From positions 1 through 37,640 of the forward strand of contig DATKVT010000199.1 in NCBI GenBank assembly GCA_035529935.1: a stretch of 37,640 nt of DNA, written 5' to 3'. The translations under genes and the position numbers were made by a program. The notes under the pieces were generated by a model. The model worked only from the letters and a program-made list of their open reading frames with translations, was not told where the DNA came from and searched no databases. This document shows positions 7,319-15,304 of the stretch, in pieces (position 1 is the first letter of the stretch; every line of letters begins with the position of its first letter). The DNA comes from Williamwhitmania sp. GTDB lineage: Bacteria > Bacteroidota > Bacteroidia > Bacteroidales > Williamwhitmaniaceae.

Positions 7319-8389
7319 TTACATATCTTCGTTAGAAAGGTCTCTTGAGGAAACGTAGGTCCTCCACTTTTCAATAACTTCCTGCATATCGGCAGGTATT
7401 TCGGAGGTGAATAGCATCGCCTCTTTTGTGGTGGGATGCACAAAGCCTAAAGTTTGAGCATGAAGTGCGTGACGTGGAAGCAACTTAAAGCAATTATTTA
7501 TAAACTGCTTGTATTTGGTAAAGGTTGTTCCTTTCAGAATTTCGTTGCCACCATACTTTTCATCATTAAAAAGAGGATGCCCAATGTGTTGGAAATGCGC
7601 TCTAATCTGATGAGTTCTTCCCGTTTCTAACCTGCATTCTACCAGATTAACATAGCCTAAACGTTCCAAAACTGTATAGTGGGTTATGGCCTCCTTGCCA
7701 TGGCTTTCGTCGGTGAAAACGGCCATTTTCTGTCTATCGTAAAGACTTCTGCCTATATTGCCAACAATGGTTCCGGAGTCTTGAGCCAAGTCACCCCAAA
7801 CCAGAGCAATATAGGTTCGTTTAGAGGTGTGGTTAAAAAATTGTTTGGCCAGCATATTGTGGGCAAGTTCATTCTTGGCAACCACCAGTAGTCCAGATGT
7901 ATTTTTGTCGATACGGTGGACCAGCCCTGGTCTAACCTCGCCGTTTTGGTAGGTCGGTAGGTCTTTAAAGTGGTAGACAAGCGCGTTTACCAACGTTCCC
8001 GTCCAGTTGCCATGACCGGGATGCACAACCATTCCGGCGGGTTTGTTTACCACCAACAAGTCGCTGTCTTCATAGGTGATGTTAAGAGGAATATTCTCTG
8101 GAATTAATTCGGTATCCCTAGGCGGGTAGGGCATTACGATAGAAATAAGGTCGAGTGGTTTTACCTTATAGTTTGATTTAACCGCCTTGCCGTTGACCAG
8201 AATGTTTCCCGCGTCAGCGGCATTTTGAACTCTATTTCGTGAGACGTTTTCAATTTTCTGGGATAGGAACTTATCTACCCTCAAAAGTGATTGTCCTTTG
8301 TCCACAACGAACCTGAAGTGTTCGTAGAGTTCCTGCTGCTCTTCGTTCCCCCCCTCCAAGAACTCTTCGTTCTCCTCCATGTCTGCCAT
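7319..8389 (-). CDS. RluA-family 23S rRNA pseudouridine synthase (RluD-like)
   Basis: This enzyme isomerises uridines to pseudouridine in large-subunit rRNA. The 356-residue protein has an acidic N-terminal extension of about 25 residues, an S4 RNA-binding domain at roughly 35-95 (LLRVDKFLSQKI...NRVQNAADAG), and the RluA catalytic domain. The signature HRIDKNTSGLLVV is at 158-170, with D161 as the catalytic aspartate. VGRTHQIR-type sequence is present as TGRTHQIRAHF. The S4 plus catalytic arrangement fits RluD/RluC, but the target site is not provable here. It starts 6 bases after the T9SS gene. An ATG three codons in (8380) is an alternative start. Confidence 0.92.
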   Translation of the reverse strand: MADMEENEEFLEGGNEEQQELYEHFRFVVDKGQSLLRVDKFLSQKIENVSRNRVQNAADAGNILVNGKAVKSNYKVKPLDLISIVMPYPPRDTELIPENIPLNITYEDSDLLVVNKPAGMVVHPGHGNWTGTLVNALVYHFKDLPTYQNGEVRPGLVHRIDKNTSGLLVVAKNELAHNMLAKQFFNHTSKRTYIALVWGDLAQDSGTIVGNIGRSLYDRQKMAVFTDESHGKEAITHYTVLERLGYVNLVECRLETGRTHQIRAHFQHIGHPLFNDEKYGGNEILKGTTFTKYKQFINNCFKLLPRHALHAQTLGFVHPTTKEAMLFTSEIPADMQEVIEKWRTYVSSRDLSNEDM

Positions 8390-8395
8390 AGGTTT

Positions 8396-10315
8396 CTATC
8401 GTGAAATAATGAGTTTTTTGGTTGTAACTCCATTTTTAGTTCGAACTCGAACCAAGTATAGGCCGTTAGGCAATTCTACAATGCTTGATTGCTGATTGGC
8501 AGTAAGCTGCTTGACGAGTTTTCCAGCCATGTCGAAAACCATAACTGGGATTGGTGCCTCGTCCTGTCCAACTTTTACCATTACGGCATCGGTGGCTGGG
8601 TTTGGAAAAATCGCCATACTTTCAGTAGATTGAATAGGTACAACATCCGTTGTTGGACCAATGTCTACACCAAAAACAGGTCTTAGCATTAGCGTTCCAT
8701 CTAGGCTTGAATTGATCCAATTTCCAGTAAGGTTATAAAATAGTTTACTCTGGCTGTTGATATTTCTGTCGAAGCCAACGTTCAGCATGTCGGCTGTAAC
8801 CTGTTTCCATCCAACGTAGAAGGTACCATCAATGAACTGTGCATTGCCTAACTTGATGTAGGCAAACTTGTTAAGCGAGTCTGTGTAAATTGGTGTTTCA
8901 CCTTGTTGGCTGTATATTTCATTTCCTGGTATTCCGTTATTGTCGGACCAAACCTTAAGGTAAAATTGAAGAGGTGCGGCGGTAGGATCCTTAAGAGTTC
9001 GATTAAAGTAGATGTATATTCCGCGAAGGGTGTCTGCTTTTAGTGGAGTAAACTTGAGGGCAACCATGGCATTTTCGGCTCCCTCGCCATAAACTCCATA
9101 GCCATTTTCGGCGCTACCGTCATCGTAGGCATAGTAGTTTTTGAACACCTGCTGGCGAGTAATGGTGTCGTTCCACCTAAAGATCTTTCGGTCGGCTGCA
9201 ATATCGGTCAGCAGGTATGCCTTGACTTTGAATTCTGCTGAATCGGCATCTGGAGAGGTTAGGGAATAATTGAATAATCGCTGAAAGATGGTCGATTGCA
9301 AGGGGTAAATATTCTCGGCACCTCCAGAAAAGGAGTAGGTAGATTGGCTAAGTTCGTTCGTAATTTCAAATAGCCGAGTAACGTTCCAAACGGTGTTTCC
9401 CAAATTTTGGTAAATAGTTGTAAGCGTATCGGGCTGAGGGTAGACAACTGAATTGTCTCCTTGCGTAAAATGAGGCCAGGGTATTGACTCGTAGTTCTGA
9501 AGAAGCGAGCCAAGTGGTTGCGAGAATGCAACGTCGTTGAGAAGCGTATCGTTGACTGTTCTACCGCTGTTAAGATAAACCATGTCAATATTCCACTGGT
9601 CGGCATTCCCTTGAAACCCTTTTAAAAAAGAGTTGTCTACAAATGAACCAATATTGTAATACTTAATGCTGAAACTGTCGGTTAAAAAGTAGCTTTGGTT
9701 AACCTGAATCATCACATGGTGAAATGAATCAGTTACAGACTGAGTCACCACCTTCTGTACTCCGGTGAGGTAGTTGTTTTCAAGAATTGTTCCACTAGCA
9801 ACGTTTGCCGACCAAACCTTTATCCAACTCTTTAGCGTATTTGAGTAAAATTTCAACACCAAGGAATCTGCTAAATCTGGCACATCGCCATAGCCTCCAG
9901 GTTGGTAGTAAAAGCTGAAGAAGATATTGTTGCTCCCTGGATAGTTAAGGTTGATAGGCAGGGAGGTTAGCGAGTCTGCCATAAATGGATCAACAGATGC
10001 ATTGGTATGAAGGTATCCTTGTCCGTCGAGCAGGTCAAAGGTTGCCACACCAATGCTTGGCGGATTCATGCCGTAAGTTTGGTTCATGTCAACTGGACCA
10101 GTATGCCATAGCGTGGTGTCTGGAATGCTACCCTGCTCGGCAAAGTCATCAAAAAAAGGAAGGCTCAGCGTAGAGGCTCCTCGTGTTACGAGCTTGGTCA
10201 TTGGCTTTCCAGAATGTCTCAACGAAGGACGTTCGCTAAGCCCAATCAACACTTCCTGCCCCAAGCAACTCAGGCTAATGGTGAGGATTATTATGGCAAA
10301 AAACGCTTTTTTCAC
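8396..10315 (-). CDS. Secreted protein with T9SS type A sorting domain
   Basis: This 639-residue protein has a signal peptide (MKKAFFAIIILTISLSCLG) and a C-terminal type IX secretion sorting domain of about 80 residues. The latter shows IFPNPATDAVMVKV, then VFDMAGKLV, NGLYLVRVRTKNG and a KKLIISR end. It should pass the inner membrane by Sec and the outer membrane by T9SS, with the tail removed and the protein anchored or released. The middle is beta-rich with many aromatic and Asn/Asp/Ser residues; repeated DDGSAENGYGVYG-like and W-containing strands suggest a jellyroll-type surface domain, but no catalytic motif is recognised. It sits 6 bases from the pseudouridine synthase and 57 from the PASTA gene, all on one strand, an odd place for a surface protein. 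Confidence 0.9.
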   Translation of the reverse strand: MKKAFFAIIILTISLSCLGQEVLIGLSERPSLRHSGKPMTKLVTRGASTLSLPFFDDFAEQGSIPDTTLWHTGPVDMNQTYGMNPPSIGVATFDLLDGQGYLHTNASVDPFMADSLTSLPINLNYPGSNNIFFSFYYQPGGYGDVPDLADSLVLKFYSNTLKSWIKVWSANVASGTILENNYLTGVQKVVTQSVTDSFHHVMIQVNQSYFLTDSFSIKYYNIGSFVDNSFLKGFQGNADQWNIDMVYLNSGRTVNDTLLNDVAFSQPLGSLLQNYESIPWPHFTQGDNSVVYPQPDTLTTIYQNLGNTVWNVTRLFEITNELSQSTYSFSGGAENIYPLQSTIFQRLFNYSLTSPDADSAEFKVKAYLLTDIAADRKIFRWNDTITRQQVFKNYYAYDDGSAENGYGVYGEGAENAMVALKFTPLKADTLRGIYIYFNRTLKDPTAAPLQFYLKVWSDNNGIPGNEIYSQQGETPIYTDSLNKFAYIKLGNAQFIDGTFYVGWKQVTADMLNVGFDRNINSQSKLFYNLTGNWINSSLDGTLMLRPVFGVDIGPTTDVVPIQSTESMAIFPNPATDAVMVKVGQDEAPIPVMVFDMAGKLVKQLTANQQSSIVELPNGLYLVRVRTKNGVTTKKLIISR

Positions 10316-10372
10316 AGTTCGTATTTAAATGTAAAAGAAGAACCTTCATTTTGTTAAAAGGTGGGCAAGGGG

Positions 10373-11236
10373 TTACTCTTCGTCAACTTCAGTTGAATCA
10401 TGTTCAACTGGCTTGGTGATCGTAGAGGGTACAGGGATTCTGGATGTGTTGATTGTAAGCCAAATGTTTACCCTTGAGCCAAACCTGTAGCCGGGATTAG
10501 ACGTTGGTGCTGGATACTGGTTGTAAACCTTGGCATTGATGGAGTCTGCATAGGTTTTTACCGTTTCATCATATCTAATCTCGCCCACGTTGAGTGATGA
10601 TTCAAATATTCTGCTCTGTGCCTCATCGGCAGAAAGTCCTGCTAAGATTGGTATACCAGTTTGTGGATTGCTGATTCCCAACCCAAGTACAAGTTCAACT
10701 TTTGATCCTCGAGGAACCCTAGTCCCTGGAGCAACAGAAACACCTTTAATCTTTTGAGCAAGAACGTTATTTGCAGCAATATCGGGTGCATATGAAAGCT
10801 TAGCAATTTTAAGACCCTGTTGATCGAGCATCGCCTTGGCTTGCCTGTTCGAGAGGTCTATAAGGTTAGGCATTGGCACCATAATTGGAATTACGGCATT
10901 AATGGTAAGAAATATTCTTCGACCGGATTTTACATCTGTGTTAGGTTTTGGAATTTGGTCTACAATGACACCCCTACTTCGTGAATCGATATAGACAGAA
11001 TCTGAAACGTCGAGTCGGAGATCACCTCTATTGGGAGTTTTTAACGCTTCATTTATAGTTAGTCCCGCGAAATTGGGTACGGTGTAAGTAACGCCATGGC
11101 GGGTGAAGATATTGAGGGCAAGCATGGTGAGCAGCAGCAGCAGCAGAAAGCCAGCGAAGGCATAGAGAACATTCCTAACATAGAAGTTATCTAGTGCAGC
11201 TTTCCCAGATCTAACGAGGAACTCCTTTATTTGCAT
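10373..11236 (-). CDS. Membrane-anchored PASTA-domain protein
   Basis: The 287-residue protein has a single N-terminal membrane helix (about 22-45, with a run of leucines) and a periplasmic part of three PASTA repeats. The repeats are at about 50-118 (VPNFAGLTINEA), 119-190 (MVPMPNLIDLSNRQAKAML) and 191-265 (GIPILAGLSADEA). PASTA domains of Ser/Thr kinases and PBPs bind peptidoglycan fragments, but there is no kinase or transpeptidase domain here, so this is a stand-alone sensor or scaffold. The C-terminal tail is acidic and ends DSTEVDEE. It is followed by the T9SS gene and the pseudouridine synthase, and by Ddl further down; the peptidoglycan link to Ddl is by inference. Confidence 0.92.
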   Translation of the reverse strand: MQIKEFLVRSGKAALDNFYVRNVLYAFAGFLLLLLLTMLALNIFTRHGVTYTVPNFAGLTINEALKTPNRGDLRLDVSDSVYIDSRSRGVIVDQIPKPNTDVKSGRRIFLTINAVIPIMVPMPNLIDLSNRQAKAMLDQQGLKIAKLSYAPDIAANNVLAQKIKGVSVAPGTRVPRGSKVELVLGLGISNPQTGIPILAGLSADEAQSRIFESSLNVGEIRYDETVKTYADSINAKVYNQYPAPTSNPGYRFGSRVNIWLTINTSRIPVPSTITKPVEHDSTEVDEE

Positions 11237-11277
11237 GATGATTTTTTGTTTGAAAACGACAATTTGGTGAAAAAATT

Positions 11278-12396
11278 TTAAATGGACTTGTAATAGCTAT
11301 TTCGTTCAACCGGAATTTTTCCAGCTTGTTCAATAAATGTTCTTGTTTCCGACACTGTAAATGGTGTAAACACTTTGCCATCTTTTGAAGTGCTGTAAAT
11401 TCTGGCTGGGTTTTCTGCAATTCCACTCAGGTCGCTAATACCAAAGTTAAACGATAGTTGGGTCGCTTCTTTACCAATCATTGGCCAGTAAACTACCAGA
11501 TGATCGATGTTGTCGAGAAAGATACGTGCTACGGCAAAATTGCGTAAGTCCTCTACCAGAGGCACTTCGCCAAGTGAAGCGAGATTGCTGTTCTCTTTTT
11601 TGTACTTTAATGGGATAAAACTCAGAAATCCAGTTGTTCTATCCTGAAGCAACCGGAGTTCGTTAAGATGTTCAATCCGGTGTTTGTAGCTTTCTATATG
11701 GCCGTAAAGCATGGATGCATTGGTTTTAATGCCAAGAGAATGAGCCATCTCATGAATATTTAGCCATTCATCTCCAGTAAGTTTCTCTGGACCCAATTTT
11801 TCTCTCACCTCCGGATGAAATATTTCGGCACCACCCCCAGTAAGTGAGTTTATTCCAACCGAATGAAGCTTCTTAAATACTTGCTGCATGTTCATCCTTC
11901 CTTTTTTAGCAACAAAGTGGAGGTCGGTAGCCGAAAAGGCCTTGATGTGTATTTTGGGAAAAATCCGTCGGATCATTTCTACCACTGCTACGTAGTGATC
12001 GAGGTTATGGTCGGGGTGGCATGCTCCAGAAATCACCACCTCGGTAATTCCTTTATCTCCATTGCGGTGGAGAATCTCGGCCAATTCCTTCAAAGTGAGA
12101 TTCCACGATTCCTCGTCTTTGTCCTTTTTGTATACAGAGCAAAAAGGGCAGCTGTAATAGCAAATATTGGTTAGTTCAACGTGTAGACTGGTGTTATAAA
12201 AAACTTTGCCTCCATTTTTCTGCTGATTAATAGAATCGGCAAGGTAGGCGAGTAGGCCAAGTGGCGCACTTTGGTAAAGTGCAAGTCCATCCTCCGGTGT
12301 AATTCGCTTACCCAACAAAACCTTAGACGATATCAGCCTCAATGCAGGGGGGATAAGCTGATCGTTTTTGTAGAAGTCGAATAGGTTGAGATTCAT
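11278..12396 (-). CDS. mqnE: Aminofutalosine synthase MqnE (radical SAM)
   Basis: MqnE is the radical-SAM enzyme that joins SAM-derived adenosine to chorismate-derived carboxyvinyloxybenzoate in the futalosine route to menaquinone. From the ATG at 12396 the product is 372 residues, the usual length; reading further upstream would run through rpmH in the wrong frame. The radical-SAM cluster is C79, C83 and C86 (NICYYSCPFCSVY). LTGGGAEIFHPEVREKL, TNASMLYGHIE and FIPLKYKKENSNL distinguish it from the related MqnC, which usually has a TATMMFGH-like segment. A TATCTTTA element 33 bases upstream could be the promoter. The PASTA gene follows 41 bases later. Other mqn genes are not in the window. Confidence 0.9.
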   Translation of the reverse strand: MNLNLFDFYKNDQLIPPALRLISSKVLLGKRITPEDGLALYQSAPLGLLAYLADSINQQKNGGKVFYNTSLHVELTNICYYSCPFCSVYKKDKDEESWNLTLKELAEILHRNGDKGITEVVISGACHPDHNLDHYVAVVEMIRRIFPKIHIKAFSATDLHFVAKKGRMNMQQVFKKLHSVGINSLTGGGAEIFHPEVREKLGPEKLTGDEWLNIHEMAHSLGIKTNASMLYGHIESYKHRIEHLNELRLLQDRTTGFLSFIPLKYKKENSNLASLGEVPLVEDLRNFAVARIFLDNIDHLVVYWPMIGKEATQLSFNFGISDLSGIAENPARIYSTSKDGKVFTPFTVSETRTFIEQAGKIPVERNSYYKSI

Positions 12397-12429
12397 GGCT
12401 GCCAATTCAAGTTTAGAAGAATTGCAGGC

Positions 12430-12437
12430 TAAAGATA
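12430..12437 (-). promoter_or_regulatory. Candidate -7 element of mqnE
   Basis: The minus strand reads TATCTTTA, one mismatch from TAnnTTTG, 33 bases before the mqnE ATG. It lies between the rpmH terminator and mqnE, so mqnE needs its own promoter and this is the best candidate. Confidence 0.4.
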
Positions 12438-12484
12438 CAATTTTAACCCGAAGGATGGCCGATATTGCTGGGCCTTGAGAGGAC

Positions 12485-12515
12485 AAAAAAAAAGTAAAGG
12501 AGCTTCCTTTACTTT
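12485..12515 (-). terminator. Rho-independent terminator of rpmH
   Basis: AAAGTAAAGGA (12491-12501) and TCCTTTACTTT (12505-12515) form an 11-bp stem with a three-base loop. On the minus strand it is followed by a run of T residues. It starts about 20 bases after the rpmH stop, as expected for a monocistronic ribosomal protein gene. Confidence 0.85.
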
Positions 12516-12535
12516 CACAGTATTGTAGAGTTTTA

Positions 12536-12694
12536 TTAAGCCTTATGCTTTGTCTCGTCAGAAACAGAAAGTTTTTTTCTTCCTTTTGCTCTTCTTGCGG
12601 CAAGCACTCTTCTACCATTATGGGTAGCCATCCGCTCTCTAAAACCGTGCTTGTTCCTTCTTTTCCTATTCGATGGTTGATAAGTCCTTTTCAT
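12536..12694 (-). CDS. rpmH: 50S ribosomal protein L34
   Basis: This 52-residue gene encodes the small, very basic large-subunit protein L34. The product opens [18 protein letters not shown] and continues with [20 protein letters not shown], the standard L34 signature, then ends with a short acidic-basic tail (VSDETKHKA). An overlapping longer reading frame on the same strand is an artefact of this gene in another frame. It has its own promoter (TTG, 18-base spacer, TACCTTTG at 12748-12755) and a strong terminator, so it is a single-gene unit. The usual partner rnpA is not adjacent. Confidence 0.96.
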   Translation of the reverse strand: MKRTYQPSNRKRRNKHGFRERMATHNGRRVLAARRAKGRKKLSVSDETKHKA

Positions 12695-12747
12695 TGGGGG
12701 TAATGTTTTTCTATCGTTTAACTCTGTTTTTTCCTATTTCGGGTTCG

Positions 12748-12755
12748 CAAAGGTA
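12748..12755 (-). promoter_or_regulatory. Promoter of rpmH (-33 TTG and -7 TACCTTTG)
   Basis: The minus strand reads TACCTTTG, an exact -7 match, with TTTTG ending 18 bases upstream (near 12774-12778). This is the most complete Bacteroidota-type promoter in the window and stands before a ribosomal protein gene. The predicted leader is about 47 bases, longer than for most other genes here. Confidence 0.7.
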
Positions 12756-12820
12756 AACTTTTTTTCTTTTTTGCAAAAAACTTTTTGTGATTAATGTACA
12801 AAGTTAATGAATGCAAATGG

Positions 12821-13441
12821 CTATCGTTGAATGTAAACCACCTTCTTCGTTTCAAAGAAGGGATCATCAAAGATTTGGTAAATATCAATTATTTCATGGG
12901 AGGTCTTTATTTCCTTGAGTTCGGCACGTAAATCACCTCCTTTTAAGTAGAGAATACCGTTTGGAAGAGCGCATTTACCTCCTGGCATGATGAGTTTCCA
13001 AACCCAACTTTTAAATTCCGCCATAGGAGCAACTGCCCGGCTAACCACAAAGTCAACCTTTTCTTTTAGTTCCTCGGCTCGTCCTCGTATAGCTACTGCG
13101 TTTGTAAGCCCCAATTGCTGAATTACATCATCAACAACAGTAATCTTCTTTGCAATAGAATCGATAAGGGTGAAGTGGCTATCGGGAAACATTATGGCCA
13201 GGGGAATACCTGGAAATCCTCCTCCTGTTCCAACATCTAAAATTTTGGTGCCAGCCGAAAAGGTTACAACCTTGGCAATGGCAAGTGAATGAAGGACATG
13301 CCGTATATACAAAAATTCAAAATCTTTTCTGGATATGAGATTAATCTTTGAGTTCCAATCGAGGTAAAGGGGCCAAAGCTGCCGAAGTCGATCTTGTTGC
13401 CATGGGGTAAGATCGGGAAAATAGCGAAGTATTTCTTCCAT
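12821..13441 (-). CDS. rsmG: 16S rRNA (guanine527-N7)-methyltransferase RsmG
   Basis: RsmG (GidB) methylates G527 of 16S rRNA with SAM. The 206-residue length is normal. ISRKDFEFLYIRHVLHSL near 36-53 and the SAM loop KILDVGTGGGFPGIPLA at 66-82 are diagnostic, followed by DSIAKK and the VVSRAVAP motif. It begins one base after the sigma factor gene's stop codon and is last in a three-gene run (glycosyltransferase, sigma factor, rsmG). Confidence 0.95.
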   Translation of the reverse strand: MEEILRYFPDLTPWQQDRLRQLWPLYLDWNSKINLISRKDFEFLYIRHVLHSLAIAKVVTFSAGTKILDVGTGGGFPGIPLAIMFPDSHFTLIDSIAKKITVVDDVIQQLGLTNAVAIRGRAEELKEKVDFVVSRAVAPMAEFKSWVWKLIMPGGKCALPNGILYLKGGDLRAELKEIKTSHEIIDIYQIFDDPFFETKKVVYIQR

Positions 13442-13442
13442 T

Positions 13443-14048
13443 TTAACGTTTGTGCTGGCTGTTTTTTAAGATATTGTATAGGAGCTCACGAGCCCTAAAA
13501 AGTTGTGCCTTAACGGTACCAAGTGGAAGATCAAGTTCGTCGGCTATCTCTTCATAGGAATATTCCTTAAAGTAACGAAGCTCGATAAGAGTTCGGTATC
13601 GGGGCTTAAGCTTTGCCACTAACCCTTGCACCAGAATAACATTTTGTTCCTTAATTAGAGTTTCTTCGGGATCAAGGGTGTTGCTCTGAATGGTGGTGGG
13701 CATTTGTATCGGATTGTCGGCGTCTTGTGGGTGGTCGATGCTGATGAGGTTAGCCTTTTTTTTCCGAATAAAGTCGATACAATTGTTGGTGGCAATCTTA
13801 AAAAGCCACGTGCTGAATGCGTAGCTTGGGGTGTACTGGTGGAGATTCTTAAACGCCTTTCCAAAGGCTTCTATGGTAAGATCCTCAGCGTCACTTTTGT
13901 TGTTTACCATTTTTAGCAACAGGAAGTAAATGGCATCCTTATACCGGTCCATAAGATCAGCATAGGCGCGCTGGTTGCCGTCTATTGCTTGCCTTACAAG
14001 TTCATAGTCGTACCTTGCTTTTTCTGAAAGATTCGACGTTAATTCCAT
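13443..14048 (-). CDS. ECF-type RNA polymerase sigma factor
   Basis: This 201-residue protein is a group IV (ECF) sigma factor. Region 2 spans about residues 20-95 (YKDAIYFLLLKMV, DAEDLTIEAFGKAF, FSTWLFKIATNNCIDFIRKK). Region 4 spans about 140-195 with the helix-turn-helix YSYEEIADELDLPLGTVKAQL. No anti-sigma gene is beside it. It overlaps the end of the upstream glycosyltransferase by 10 bases and is followed after one base by rsmG, so it appears co-transcribed with both. Regulon and signal are unknown. Confidence 0.92.
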   Translation of the reverse strand: MELTSNLSEKARYDYELVRQAIDGNQRAYADLMDRYKDAIYFLLLKMVNNKSDAEDLTIEAFGKAFKNLHQYTPSYAFSTWLFKIATNNCIDFIRKKKANLISIDHPQDADNPIQMPTTIQSNTLDPEETLIKEQNVILVQGLVAKLKPRYRTLIELRYFKEYSYEEIADELDLPLGTVKAQLFRARELLYNILKNSQHKR

Positions 14049-15220
14049 TTTGGGCTAAGGGTTTTCTTAATACCAAGAAACGCATAAAGAAATGGCGAAA
14101 TTACATCATATATGAGCGAATATAAGAATAAATTTTTTTCCATCAATCGATTTTGCGCCATTTTAATTATTGTAGCCTGAATAATAGTGCGTAGAAGAAA
14201 TGCTCCAAGCCCAATCCAGTATAGCGGAAACGGCAAGGTAAGTAACAAAACGAAGAGGGTATAGAAGGCAACACGGGAAATAGGTTCGGCCCATAGCAAA
14301 AACCTTGTTCCCTTTCTGTAGTGCTGTGCTGTGGTAGAATGGCGTAGCTTTTGCCAAACCCAAGCTCCGAACGAACGTACCTGCTCACTTTGCATCACGG
14401 TGCCTGGCCTGTATTCAACCAGTGTATTCTTCTTGGTTGCAACCTCATGAACAAAGAGGTCGTCATCGCCAGAAATTAGTTTATAGTGGGAAGCAAAGCC
14501 TTTATTGTTGAAAAAGGTAGCCTTTCGGTAGGCTAAATTTCGCCCAACGCCCATGTAGGGCATTCCTGCAAGCGCAAAGCTGAGGTAGTTAAGTCCAATA
14601 AAAAAGGTGTCACACCGGATAATTTTATCTAGATATCCTCCTTGTGGCTTGTATCCACCATATCCTAAAACAACATCGCAGGAAAGTATGAAATTCTCCT
14701 GCATGTGACTTAACCAGTACTTGCTGGTGGTAGAACAGTCGGCATCCGTTAGTAGCACAAGTTCGTGTTTGGCGGCTTTAATCCCAATGGTTAAGGCCAA
14801 TTTTTTTCCGTGGCTGAACTTGTCGTCGGGTTTTATGGTAGTAATTTTAAGATTTTTATACTGCTGTGCAAATACCTTGAGAATATCGGCTGTTCCATCC
14901 TCCGAACAATCGTCCACAACAACAACTTCAAAATCGGGATAACTTTGTTCCAGAATTCCGGGCAGGTTTGCCTTTAGGTTTTGTTCTTCGTTTCGAGCGC
15001 AAATGATTATGCTTACTGGATTCTGGTCAGGTAGGGAGTGTTTTGGATGCCGTTTCTTTGCTACCCTAACGTAGAAGAAAAGGTAGAAGAAGAGTTGGAG
15101 TAAGAGGGACAGAAGTAAAGCGCTAAGAATAACCAGCTGGTATATAGGTAGTTGCAAAAAAAAATCTTTCACTTGTGAAACTTTAAAGGTTACAGCAATT
15201 TTATTAAAGTTTTTCGGCAT
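14039..15220 (-). CDS. Membrane-bound family 2 glycosyltransferase
   Basis: The GT2 catalytic domain faces the cytosol between a membrane helix at about residues 24-46 and two or three helices at the C-terminus. NPVSIIICARNEEQNL, VVVDDCSEDGTADIL and LLTDADCST give the nucleotide-sugar binding and DxD-type metal motifs; SGDDDLF and a W-rich QVRSFGAWVWQKLRHS segment resemble the ED and Q/RxxRW motifs of processive enzymes. I use the ATG at 15220 (393 residues). An upstream ATG at 15373 would overlap tgt, and a GTG at 15172 is another possible start. A weak TATCCTTG element lies at 15224-15231. The acceptor is not known. It is the first gene of the run with the sigma factor and rsmG. Confidence 0.88.
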   Translation of the reverse strand: MPKNFNKIAVTFKVSQVKDFFLQLPIYQLVILSALLLSLLLQLFFYLFFYVRVAKKRHPKHSLPDQNPVSIIICARNEEQNLKANLPGILEQSYPDFEVVVVDDCSEDGTADILKVFAQQYKNLKITTIKPDDKFSHGKKLALTIGIKAAKHELVLLTDADCSTTSKYWLSHMQENFILSCDVVLGYGGYKPQGGYLDKIIRCDTFFIGLNYLSFALAGMPYMGVGRNLAYRKATFFNNKGFASHYKLISGDDDLFVHEVATKKNTLVEYRPGTVMQSEQVRSFGAWVWQKLRHSTTAQHYRKGTRFLLWAEPISRVAFYTLFVLLLTLPFPLYWIGLGAFLLRTIIQATIIKMAQNRLMEKNLFLYSLIYDVISPFLYAFLGIKKTLSPKWN

Positions 15221-15275
15221 TACCAAGGATAGTTTGGTGATATAGCATACTATCTTAGGTTCATCGTAAAATAAG

Positions 15276-15283
15276 TATCTTTG
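15276..15283 (+). promoter_or_regulatory. -7 promoter element of tgt
   Basis: TATCTTTG, an exact TAnnTTTG match, is 21 bases before the tgt ATG. A TTA at 15255-15257 stands where the -33 TTG would be (18-base spacer). It should drive tgt and the overlapping permease gene. Confidence 0.6.
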
Positions 15284-15304
15284 CGCCTTTAAAATTTTTT
15301 TTGA

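Noticed and set aside
11100..11150. GCAGCAGCAGCAGCAG-type triplet repeat
   Set aside because: It encodes the leucine run of the PASTA protein's membrane helix and needs no other explanation.
12397..12618. An upstream extension of mqnE by 74 codons beginning MVEECLPQ
   Set aside because: It is the rpmH gene and its terminator read in another frame; the mqnE family starts at the ATG at 12396.
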